Positions 33,190-43,289 of a stretch of DNA of 64,000 nucleotides are shown piece by piece; positions within the stretch are counted from its first letter, which is position 1; each line of letters starts with the position of its first letter. The stretch spans positions 43,846,841 through 43,910,840 of the forward strand of contig CM071568.1 of NCBI GenBank assembly GCA_036426205.1. The letters run 5' to 3'. The DNA is from Ascaphus truei. Taxonomy: Eukaryota > Chordata > Amphibia > Anura > Ascaphidae. Made by a program: the position numbers and the translations under genes. The notes under the pieces were generated by a model that worked only from the letters and a program-made list of their open reading frames with translations, was not told the origin of the DNA and did no database searches.

Positions 33190-33600
33190 TTTTTGGTTAG
33201 TTATTTTCTTTTTTTGTGCCTAACAAATTGTTCTCTTTTCCTTGCTGTAGGACAGCAAAGCGTCTTCATAATAAAATGCATATTTGTGTTTAGTTATTTT
33301 CTTTTCATTTATTTTAGAATACTGTATACAAATCCATGTATTTGTTTTGACTTATTTTTGGGCCTCACAAATTGTTCTTTTTTCCTTTAAACTGTAGGAC
33401 AGCAAAGCGTCTTGCATATTAAAACGCATATTTGTGTTTAGTTATTTTTGTTTCATTTATTTTAGAATAATGTATACAAATACATGTATTTGTTTTGACT
33501 TAACAAATTGTCTTTATAGACTTTGCCTAACAAATTGTTCTCTTTTCCCTCAAACTGTAGGACAGCAAAGTGTCTGGTGGATGAAATCAGCGAGGCTAAT
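33190..33600 (+). repeat. Tandem triplication of an intron end and exon start
   Basis: AACAAATTGTTCTCTTTTCC leading to CTGTAG and GACAGCAAAG occurs at about 33225-33260, 33370-33405 and 33530-33570. The intervening TTTTAGAATAATGTATACAA block is also repeated. Only the third copy continues into transposase coding sequence. Confidence 0.8.
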
Positions 33601-35399
33601 GATGAGCCCTGTGCAGAGACAGTCAAAACTATTCTAGAGAAGAGTAACAATATCACAGCATCTGAGACCAGCATCAGGTTAATGAGACGCCAATTGGGAT
33701 GGAAATATGGATGTGTAATGTAAGTGCTTTACTGAAGGGTAAGTAACAAAGAGGCAAGAACCCACTATAAGCACTCAATACCCCCTGATGTATAATGTGA
33801 ATGTTAAAAATAATTTTTAATGCTATACTAATTAAAATAATAGGTGTTAAAATTCAACAAATGACACACATATATGATATCCTATGATGAATATATATGA
33901 TATTCCGGGTAACTAAGTAAGGCGACAATTTGAGGTTAATTGGATCAAACTGTCCCAGGGAGCCGGTATACAGTAATCCCTATTAGTGGTTAATTAGGTG
34001 TACGCTGGTATCAGTGAGGGGCTGTTCAATACCTGTCTCAGGTGTCAGACAGGTCCCAGATGGTGAAGGTGAAATGTGAAATGGATCATAATATGCTAGG
34101 TACAGACAAAAAGATCAGTATTTCAAACCAGTGTGTGCTCACTTTGCAAATCATAAATCCATAAATGGAAAGTGTAGACTCTCTCTACAATCCAACATGT
34201 AGCCACCTAACAGCAACTAGTTGACTCCTGAATAGTAAAGGAGTGGGCTGTTAAACACAGAACACAATGTGCAGAGGCTCATAGACTACTATAGGCAGTG
34301 TGGTTGTCAGTATACCTGTGCACATATTCATGAATGTGCTTCCACTGTCAGGAGTGCTAATGCCACTATAAAACTGTGTATGATCAAAAGAAACCTATCT
34401 AGTATGCAGAAAAAGGTTTCATGGTGGATACATATAGTCACCTAACAGCAGCTAATTAGCTCCAAAATAGTAAAGGAGTGGGCTGTTAAACACAGAACAC
34501 AATGTGCAGAGGCTCAAAGACTGAAGTAATGTACAGTATATTGCAATAGTATGCAGAATGACACAACAGGGTTGATACTGTACTACGGTGCAGTAATTTG
34601 GACAGTACAGCTAAAGTGTTATACAGTACTGTACTGTGAATAGATCAAAAGTCGCGAGACCTTTCAGGATGCCATCTTTTCTGACGAGACAATGGTCGCT
34701 CTTGAGAGATTTGCCACTTTTGCATTCCGCAAAAAAGGACGGCTACATCTGAAGCCGCATCCTAAGCACCCACTGAAGATGCATGTGTGGGGTGCTATCT
34801 CTAGATGGAGACCTGGATGCATAATCATCTTTGAGGGTAAAATAATGAACAAAGTCACATGCAGTGGCCTTATGTACTGTACAACTGTAGTGTATTCTGT
34901 CTCCAATGTTCACCTTTTTCATAGTTTTTTCTTTTCTTGTTCCCGGAAATCATGGATAAAGTATTTTTTCAAGAGCACATTGTCACCCGTATTGCTCAAT
35001 ACATTAGACAGGATTTCCCATCTGGTGGTCACCGCTTCTTCCAGGACAATGACCCTAAACCTACCACCTGTACTACCTATATTCTTGCCAGCAGGATCGA
35101 CTGGGTTAAGACGCCACTGGAGTAAGTGTTCCAGTGTACAGTAACCAATTCTTATTTTTTTAAACAGTTTTTATCTGATCAACTAATTTACCAGTTTTTT
35201 TTCCCCTCTCATTCCAGATCACCAGATTTGAACCCGGTCTGGCATGCGATGAAGCATCATATACTGTAAGAAAGTTTGTTAAGCTGTCCAACAAAGATGA
35301 ATTAAGAAAAGGAATACTGAGTTTCTGGAACGACATACTCACCGTACAAAAATACAATAATTATATTGACATATTGCCAGCATTTTTCCCGTACTTTTA
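33561..35399 (+). pseudogene. Tc1-like transposase with introns
   Basis: This is a DD34E transposase of the Tc1 type, which cuts and pastes its element at TA sites. Exon 1 (33561-33719) reads VDEISEANDEPCAETVKTIL and RRQLGWKYG, the second helix-turn-helix; GTAAGT follows. Exon 2 (about 34644-34840) holds the first Asp in FQDAIFSDETMV and HPKHPLKMHVWGAIS. Exon 3 (about 34945-35121) holds the second Asp in HRFFQDNDPK. A clean intron, GTAAGTGTTCC to CATTCCAG (35122-35217), joins GA to A and restores ESPDLNP. Exon 4 reads SPDLNPVWHAMKHH, then after a shift SNKDELRKGILSFWNDI. The catalytic Glu segment expected between NP and VWH is missing. The N-terminal exon is not found. Confidence 0.8.
33722..34640 (+). 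other. Probable intron of the Tc1-like gene
   Basis: It lies between a GTAAGT donor (33720) and an AG before the next coding block. A duplicated segment of about 85 bp (AGTAAAGGAGTGGGCTGTTA, then AAACACAGAACACAATGTGC) occurs at 34199-34284 and 34436-34522. Confidence 0.55.
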
Positions 35400-36265
35400 G
35401 AGTGTAATGGACAGGCCACTGGCAATCATTAAGGTACTGTACTGTACAGTAGTAAGGTAAGTACAGTAAGTATAGTACAGGTAAGTATGGTACTGACAAT
35501 AACCTATTTCAATGTTAGCCTTATATTAAAGGTACGGTTATTGAACGTTAACCATTTTATATCTGCGCTTACTCTCCACTTTCTACAGTGTATATTACTG
35601 TAAGGAATCCACACCTCGGCTTACTGTTTACCTTGCCTTACAGACCTGTGCAGTCCTGGAACACTCCCCATGATATATTCTGCAGATGTGCAAGCTATTA
35701 CTGCAGCCCCAGCTTGAGTTCAGTCATTAGAGCAATGCTCTCACACGCCCCTTTAGCTATAGGTTCGCTGACCTTTAAATACAGCTTTCCCACAATGCTT
35801 TTTTTTTACGACTACGAACTGCGCAATCCGGATCAGCCTGCGCGGTCTAAGGTCGGTGCTTATACAACCCCACCTCAGCCACGCGGTCCGACCCTGGTTT
35901 GTGGCGAGCACAACCGTGACAATTACATACAGTACATGCATTATTTGTATTAGACATGTGTGTATTACCTATTATTTATAATAATTAATTATAGTTTACA
36001 GGTATGGTTATTTATAGTTTATTTGTTTTGTGTGCCTGTCAATAGAGTTACACAGTCAAGACCTTCAATTCCCTAATCCTGCAGCCTTTTTTGTTTGTTT
36101 CAACAGGCGATGAAGCACTACAGGGAGGGGGTGGGGGGAGTACAAGTTTATTGTACTGTGTGCATAATAACAGTCAATATTTTGTCCTAATCCCCCCCCC
36201 GCCCTCTCTCAATGACAAAATAAATCCTGGCACGTTTACACCGAGTGATGTGACTCAGCTAAATC
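35400..36265. other. Noncoding interior of the Tc1-forkhead element
   Basis: Short TACAGTA-like and GTACTGT-like words are common at 35430-35490. No domain is recognised in the 121-codon frame at 35588-35953. Confidence 0.4.
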
Positions 36266-37185
36266 CCTTGAACATGTTTCTGTGTGTGTGATATTTCTGA
36301 CTTGCAAGTACCATTGGTTGTGAAGTCAGGCATGGAGAGGTGTTGAGAACACATCGAATGCTTTTTCCTTGGCTTTGGCTTTGGGAGGGTGTGGGTGGGG
36401 AAAGGTGCAATGAAGTTAAGCCATCATTGGCTAAAGCTGTGATGACAGTAGAATGAAAATCATTTGCAGTGTTTTAAAATGTATTAAAAGTTAGAACTCC
36501 CTGGAGAACATGTTTCTGTGTGTGTGATATTTCCATAAACTTATTGGAAGGTTTTGAATAGTATTCCCCCTCCATAAAATAAAAAAAAGTGTATGCCACC
36601 TCCTCAAGAAGTAAAAAGGAAGTGATTTTATGCATGTAAAAAATGAAAAAATATTTTTAAAATGCATCACATTATGTTTTCTTAAAATCAATCATTTATT
36701 AAGCCCTTGTCGAGAAATAAAAAAAATTTAAAAAAAGAAAGATATGCCTTTATTTTTTTTTGTATATTTTCAGACTTGCAATTAACATTGGCAGTGAAGT
36801 CGCTTTTGAGAAATCACAATGCAGGTCTTATCACCGCTGCACATGCGTGTGAAAATGGCAAAGACCTTTCTCAGCCCAGAATCAAAGGCTCAAAGATAAT
36901 GTGCCTTTTTATTTTTTTAACGCACGTCGCATGGCCAGGCAGGGGGAGGTGTTGAGAACACATTAAACGCTTTTTCCTTGGCTTTGGCTTTGGGATGGTG
37001 TGGCGGTGGGGAAAGGTGCAATGAAGTTAAGCCGCCTTTGGCTAAAGCTGTGATAACAGTTGAATGAAAAGCATTTGAAGTGTTTAAAAATGTATTAAAA
37101 GTTACAACTTCCTGGAGAACATGTTTCTGTGTGTGTGATACAGTATTTCCATAAACAAGGTAGAAGGTTTTGAATAGTATTTTTG
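36266..37185 (+). repeat. Direct duplication, offset about 610 bp
   Basis: The block at about 36340-36565 (TTTTTCCTTGGCTTTGGCTT, GGAAAGGTGCAATGAAGTTA, GAGAACATGTTTCTGTGTGT) is repeated at about 36952-37180. Shorter matches around ACTTGCAA...GTGAAGTC at 36300 and 36775 suggest that the duplicated unit is larger. Confidence 0.8.
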
Positions 37186-37551
37186 GGGTTTCTTACCCGA
37201 ATGAAAAGTCTAATTACTGTACAATACTGTAAAATATTAGCGTGGCAAAGTTTTAAAAGCATGAAGCTGGTAATACTGACGGACTGTATGCAAGTAAAAA
37301 AGGCAACGTTTAAAAAAAGCCAAATTAGAGTTCCATCGAACATCATCCTTACAGTATCTTTTGCTGCTCAATTTCAAAGTTTCTTTTCTGGAATTTTTTT
37401 TTTTACAGGGTATGCTATTATTTCCGGTACTGCGCATGCGTCAACTTGTGTGCATGTCTACTATCATACTGTACACTACTGTTGTGTCATTGGGAATTAA
37501 AGCTAATACTGTATAGTGTAACACTAGTACAGTACATTATATTTACCTTAA

Positions 37552-38314
37552 TTATAAACTTTGCCAACCGGGTGGAGAGGAGCCAATGTCAGAGGTGTAT
37601 TGTGTGTAGAAGCTGCGGTCACTCATGTTGTCTGCATTATAGTTGACAGGTGACTGGTGGTAGTGAGACGGGGCCAGGTAGCAATGATTATAATCAGGCG
37701 GGTTCACTAGGTTTTCAGTGACTGTCGGCCAGCTATTGCAATCGTATTGGCAAGCCGGGGTGTATTGTGCGTAGATGTTGGGGTCACTCATATCATCTGC
37801 ATTATAGTTGCCAGTTGACTGCTGAAGCCGGTAGTCAGATGGGACCAGGTAGCAATCATTGTTGATAGGTGGGGTCAGGTAGCAAGGATTGTAATAAGGT
37901 GGGTTCACTAGGTTTTCAGTGACATCAGTGACGATCGGCCCTTTATTGCAATCGCATTGGCAAGCCGGGGTTGGTATATTGCGGGGTCGGGAAATACGAA
38001 TCTTAAATGGATTAAACCCGACCTTTTGAAGTTGCCACAAGCAAACATACTGGCAAAACCTGGAAGCACAGACCAATAACCCCTGCCATCTCCCTCAGGA
38101 GGGGCAGCGCGAAAAAAACAACCTCATTAGTTAAAATTTGTCTTATCGAATGCTTCCACCCACAATGGTTAGGTGAAAATTTGAAATAATCGTAGTTCTC
38201 AATGATATGATTATATATATCTGATAAAGTCGCCGTCTTATCTGTTCCAGCATTAATTGTAGAAAATATTAGATATGCGTAACTGGCGTTCAGTTTTGAA
38301 TAAAGACTTGGCAT
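37552..38314 (-). pseudogene. Forkhead-domain gene of the Tc1/mariner element
   Basis: This encodes a forkhead (winged-helix) DNA-binding protein. The start at 38314 gives MPSLYSKLNASYAYLIFST. Helix 2 reads ATLSDIYNHIIENYDYF, and the recognition helix GWKHSIRQILTNEVVFF is close to the canonical W-x-N-S-I-R-H-x-L-S. One frameshift follows, then GRGYWSVLPGFASMFACGNF (strand 3 and wing). A second frameshift leads into GFNPFKIRISRPR and a tyrosine/asparagine/proline-rich tail. The tail has two repeats of about 60 residues (TPACQ-DCN, TENLVNPP-Y, NYNADDMSD) and ends GWQSL. It lies antisense to the transposase near the right terminus. Two shifts make this copy nonfunctional, but the domain is clear. 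Confidence 0.88.
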
Positions 38315-38791
38315 GATGTTGAGTGTACAGGTTAGGTCTATTCAGCAATTGTGCAGACATAGCAATTGAGAATAATGTGCCCAATATTGTGCTTAGATAC
38401 TTAAATTATGAAAACGCCTAAATTTAATAACGTCTTCAGCGACCAAGGTCATTTTACAATGGATCACTGTGGTGGACTCTCTTTTTATCTGGGTTTTAAA
38501 CACATGCAAATTGACACATTGTACAGTACAGTAACTGTGCTACATTATACACTGGATAGTACAAAGGGGATTCATTGTGCCACCTGGCAGATACGCAAAG
38601 AACTGCACTTAAACAAATCAGAATCCAGGTCATTCAGAGAAATCAACAACGCTAAACACAGGTGTGATTGGTGTGAATGGCCGCGTTAACGCTAGCACTC
38701 GCCGAGAATAGCGAGTGAATAACGCGTGGGATACAACAGACTTTACAAAACATCTCTGAGATATGTTCGAATAACGGCCGCTGCATCTGTA

Positions 38792-40785
38792 GTAGCAGCT
38801 CAGTATTAAATATTTATAGTGGCAAAAGAGCATACACTTTAATTATTGTTCTAATTTTTACTTTAGAGGAGCCCCCGTTTGGTCGGTAGCAACATATTTC
38901 AGTAGGACATTGTAATGCCAAAACAGAGTAGATAAGGATGGATCAGCGGTGGGAAACTGACAAAGCAAGGTCAAGATGGGAAATATATTTTGGTGAGGCC
39001 TGAAACGAGGAAACATGGAACATAAACTCTAGTGTACTATTGAAAATGATAATATTGATTACGTGATGAGGCCTACAGTATGTGCATGATGAATATTTAG
39101 CAAATCGCATAGTAATGAATAATGTATACGTTTGATTGCTTTCATATATTACTTTGTAAAAGTTTTTTCCTCCTGCTGTTTCCATGTTCTTTTAGTGCTG
39201 TAATAAAATTCAAAACTAAGAAAGGCCCTACTTGGATTTGTTGCCGTTGAGCCTTTGGCTATATTAAATTGGTTTGACTTTATCTGATGACTTCTACATA
39301 TCCCTAGTGGACAGGGTGTGTCGTCATCTAGCTTGGCTATTGATTGATTATTGCTAATAGACAAGAGCATTCGTCTCCGACAGTAAGTACCATCAGTTAG
39401 TAACCAATAACAGTGTGAGTTAAACAGGCATCATTAAAGTAATATTAATTCCTATCTAGAAGTACCATATTGCCGCAAATAATGGAGAAACCATATTAAT
39501 GGTAGATCTCCATACCAGGTAGAAAATTAGTGTTGACCAGGCTCCTCGTTTGCACATTGAACACCACTATTAGGCATTGCCATTTGAAGTTAGCATTGCA
39601 GAAATCAGATTAAACCATCTTCTATCTCCTATGTAGCCATGTTTCACTAACTGAGTTACTCCAACTCTTTCTGTATGCTTATACTGTAACAACTGTTTTG
39701 TAAATGTCAGTACTGTAATTCTCATTCTGTAGTGTTCATTTGCTGTTTTGGACTCATTTCCCTGCATTGAATCTGTCAGCTAACATTTTAGTCAGAGATT
39801 TCTACAAAATAAATTCATCATTATGGTACCATCTACTTGAACTAGTCGAAAGTTGAGGGGAGTTGAGAACAATCTTTTTATAAATGACTGCATTAAGCGT
39901 TCTATTTTATTGCTTTTGAAGAGTCTGCCTAAAACTAAGTTGCACTTTGACAATACGCTTAGCACAGGAATGTTGAGTACTTTTGGAATTTGGGGGAAAG
40001 GAATAAGATGTGTTAGCAGCTGCTAAAGGAAGCAGAGGAGACATTCTTTTGGAAGTCGATAATCATTGGTGCAAAGATTTAGGCTTATATTCAGCACAAA
40101 AGAACAGCCTGGTTTATGAACTTCTGTGCATTAAAAATAAATAAAAATAAGTAGGCTTAATTTTGTATTGAAGCTAACAGGAAACATATAGCACTTGTAT
40201 GGGGTATTATTAAAGTGTGGGATTACTGCAACGAGAATGGCATTGCATGTGTTGGGAATCATTTTTAAGTAACAATAACTGTTATGTAGTTTATAGAGAA
40301 AAATGATTAATGTTGTCCTCCTTGTTTTATGGTCACTTCATATTTACCATACGTGTCTGGATGATTAGCATCATGCAGCAGATGGCTTTGTATACATAGT
40401 TAAGATCACTTTCTTGAGATGCAGAATATTCCGTTTAAATGAGAGGCGTTGTTTTATGGTTTAGGTTACTAAAGAGTGTCCATCAATGCAGTATCAATGC
40501 AATTACTAACATGGGTCAAGGATTCTTGCTATCGATTGGAAATCCATTATATACTTTTAATTTTCAGTGACTATTCTATGATTCTGGAGTGTTCCTATTT
40601 TCCGTTGCTTGAGCCTTTGTGCCTTTCTATCTTTTTATTTTTATTTTAATGTAACTGTAATTGTTATGGAAGCCAATTATATTTTAAGGGTCTGCTTTCT
40701 TAGAACAGAAGAATCTTTATACTTCTACTGAGAATCTATATTTATACATAATTGGGAGAGACGTGGAACAATTGCTGCCTTAATG
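38792..40785. other. About 2 kb with no gene or repeat recognised
   Basis: AT-rich sequence of normal complexity without long frames, palindromes or known TE motifs. It is the best candidate in the window for unique host intergenic DNA. Confidence 0.4.
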
Positions 40786-41497
40786 AAAGGGAGCGCAATC
40801 TTTTTTCCCTGCGCCCCCCTGCCGGCTGTGCCCCTCTCTGCACGCTCCCCTTACCTCGGCTCCGGCGTCTGGGTGTCATGATGTAACGTTGCCATGGCAA
40901 TGTGACGTCACATGACCTTGTGGCGTCACAACTGCTGCGCGGCGTTCTGCTGTGTCCCTAACACTAATGATGTCAAGTGGGGCAGTGTCCCTGTCTAAGG
41001 GCCTGTCCCTGTAGCAGCCACAAACTATACAAGGGAGTCAGGGCCTATCTAGAGCCTATGGGGGGCTCTGGCCTAGTGCAGGGGCCACAGACACATTGCA
41101 CATACACCCTACCATCTCCTTGTCCCAGCTCTCTGGAGAGCAGGGGATTCGGGCAGCCCTATTGGCTGTTCTGAGACATGTGACTCCAGCCCCAGTGCCT
41201 TGTGGAACATGTAGCCCCCATGGAGCCCTTTGCCTTAATGGCCGCCACAATTGCTGTGCTTCTGCGCAGGCGCGAGCTCTGTGTAATAGCCGTACTTCCA
41301 TCCCATCTGCCCATGCGCAACTCACATTGCGCTTGCGCGGCCAATATCAATATGGCGGCGCCTTGCAAGGGGAGCCGCCGCGGACCTCAGCAACCCGATC
41401 GCCATCCTGAATGTTCCCTGCACTGCCTCAACCACCTCCCGCACTCGCCGGAGGCATGCGCACCCCCCCATATGGAGGTAAGGGGACATGGGGAGCC
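40786..41497. other. GC-rich, CpG-containing stretch, possibly TE ends or LTR
   Basis: AGGGAGCGCAATCTTTTTTC at 40787 resembles the hAT terminus class seen at 31421. The remainder is GC-rich with GCGCAGGCGCGAG and ATGGCGGCGCC words of LTR-like character. Several overlapping frames exist but none shows a domain. Confidence 0.35.
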
Positions 41498-43262
41498 CAA
41501 TGTATTGTATTGTATGTCTTTATTTATATAGCACCATTAATGTACATAGCGCTTCACAGTAGTAATACACGTGGTAATCAAATAAATAACAGATAATATA
41601 AATTGTATTGTATTGTATGTCTTTATTTATATAGCGCCATTAATGTACATAGCGCTTCACAGTAGTAATACATGTGGTAATCAAATAAATAACAGATAAT
41701 ATAAATAACAGATCATGGGAATAAGTGCTTTAGACATAAAAGTAACATTTCGGAAGAGGAGTCCCTGCCCCGAGGAGCTTACAGTCTAATTGGTAGGTAG
41801 AACGTACAGAGACAGTAGGAGGGAGTTCTGGTAAGTGCGTCTGCAGGGGGCCAAGCTTTATGTATCGTGTTCAGAATATCCACAGTGCTATTCATATGCT
41901 TCTTTAAGCAAGTGTGTCTTAAGGTGGGTCTTAAAGGTGGATAGAGAGGGTGCAAGTCGGGTACTGAGGGGAAGGGCATTCCAAAGGTGTGGGGTAGTCA
42001 GTGAAAAAGGTTTAAGGCGGGAGAGGGCTTTAGATACAAAGGGGGTAGAAAGAAGACATCCTTGAGAAGAACGCAAGAGTCTGGATGGTGCATAACGAGA
42101 AATTAGGGATGAGATGTAAGGAGGGGCAGAAGAATGTAAAGCTTTAAAAGTGAGGAGAAGAACGGAGTGTGAGATGCGGGATTTGATCGGAAGCCAGGAG
42201 AGGGATTTCATGAGGGGAGATGCTGAGACAGATCTAGGAAAGAGTAGAGTGATTCTGGCAGCAGCATTTAGGATAGATTGTAGGGGAGACAGGTGAGAGG
42301 CAGGGAGGCCGGACAGCAGGTGGTTACAGTAATCAAGACGGGAGAGAATGAGGGCCTGAGTCAGAGTTTTAGCAGTCGAGCAACAGAGGAAAGGGCGTAT
42401 CTTTGTTATATTGCGGAGGAAAAAGCGACAAGTTTTAGAAATGTTTTGAATGTGAGGGGCGAATGTGAGAGAGGAGTCGAGTGTGACCCCTAGGCAGCGT
42501 GCTTGGGCTACTGGGTGAATGATGGTAGTTCCAACAGTAATGTGGAAGGAGGTAGTAGGGCCAGGTTTGGGAGTAAGTATGAGGAGCTCTGTTTTTGCCA
42601 TGTTGAGTTTAAGGTGGCAGAGGGCCATCCAGGATGATATAGCAGAGAGACATTCAGAAACTTTGGTTTGTACAGCAGTTGTAAGGTCGGGTGTTGAAAA
42701 GTACATTTGTGTGTCATCAGCATAGAGGTGATATTTAAACCCAAGAGATGTTATTAGGTCCCCTAGAGAGAGTGTACAGAGAAAAGAGAAGAGGTCCCAG
42801 GACAGAGCCCTGGGGTACACCCACAGAGAGATCAATAGAGGAGGAGGAGGTGTTAGCAGAAGAGACACTGAAAGTACGATGGGATAGGTAAGAGGAGATC
42901 CAGGATAGAGCTTTGTTACGAATGCCAAGAGTATGGAGAATGTGAAGGAGAAGAGGGTGGTCCACGGTGTCAAATGCGGGAGAGAGTTTGAGTAATATGA
43001 GCAGGGTGTAATGACCTCTGTCTTTGGCAGCATGGAGGTCATCCGTTATTTTAGTGAGGGCTGTTTCCGTGGAGTGAGCAGTGCGGAAGTCAGATTGTAG
43101 AGGCCTAGGAGAGAATAGGTGTTGAGAAAATGGAGCAAGCAAGAGAATACAAAACGTTCAAGGAGTTTGGATGCAAAAGGCAGGAGGGAGACAGGTCGAT
43201 AGTTAGAAAGACAGGTGGGGTCAAGCTTGTTGGTCAAGCCCTTGGTGAAAAGACAAACATCC
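41498..43262 (-). pseudogene. L2-clade LINE, reverse transcriptase to 3' end
   Basis: This is a 5'-truncated L2-type retrotransposon on the minus strand. RT motifs run in order: KLDPTCLSNYRPVSLLPF (43240), [39 protein letters not shown] and catalytic YHLYADDTQMYF (about 42720). The L2 signature follows with LSRLDYCNHLLSGLP and SLSWLPIKSRI, ending LSTFKTHLKTHLLKEAYE. The largest open block is 43042-41888. Frameshifts at about 43140 and 43040 break the frame. The 3' end carries a duplicated tail, TATATAGCGCCATTAATGTA at 41632 with a near-copy at 41527, and (TATTG)n. It abuts the Gypsy sequence near 43262. Confidence 0.93.
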
Positions 43263-43289
43263 CCACTTGGGAACAACGTAACACACAAC

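Larger units (their letters stand above)
30324..38789 (+). mobile_element. 8.5-kb Tc1/mariner element carrying a forkhead gene
   Basis: The left terminus CAGATGCAGCGGCCGTTATT at 30324 is matched by its complement ending at 38789. The match continues for about 25 bases, and TA flanks both ends (30322-30323 and 38790-38791), as Tc1/mariner insertion requires. Inside are an intron-bearing Tc1-like transposase on the plus strand (33561-35399) and a forkhead gene on the minus strand (37552-38314). A hAT MITE, a 62-bp satellite and a CA-rich array have inflated the left part. Both genes are damaged, so the copy cannot move by itself. Derivatives elsewhere in the window show that the family was active. 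Confidence 0.85.

Noticed and set aside
35588..35953. 121-codon frame as an additional gene of the Tc1-forkhead element
   Set aside because: No domain and no second copy to compare; it may be chance.
41056..41531. Overlapping 89-109 codon frames in GC-rich DNA as a possible host exon
   Set aside because: Frames overlap on both strands, no domain is recognisable and composition fits LTR-like or TE DNA.
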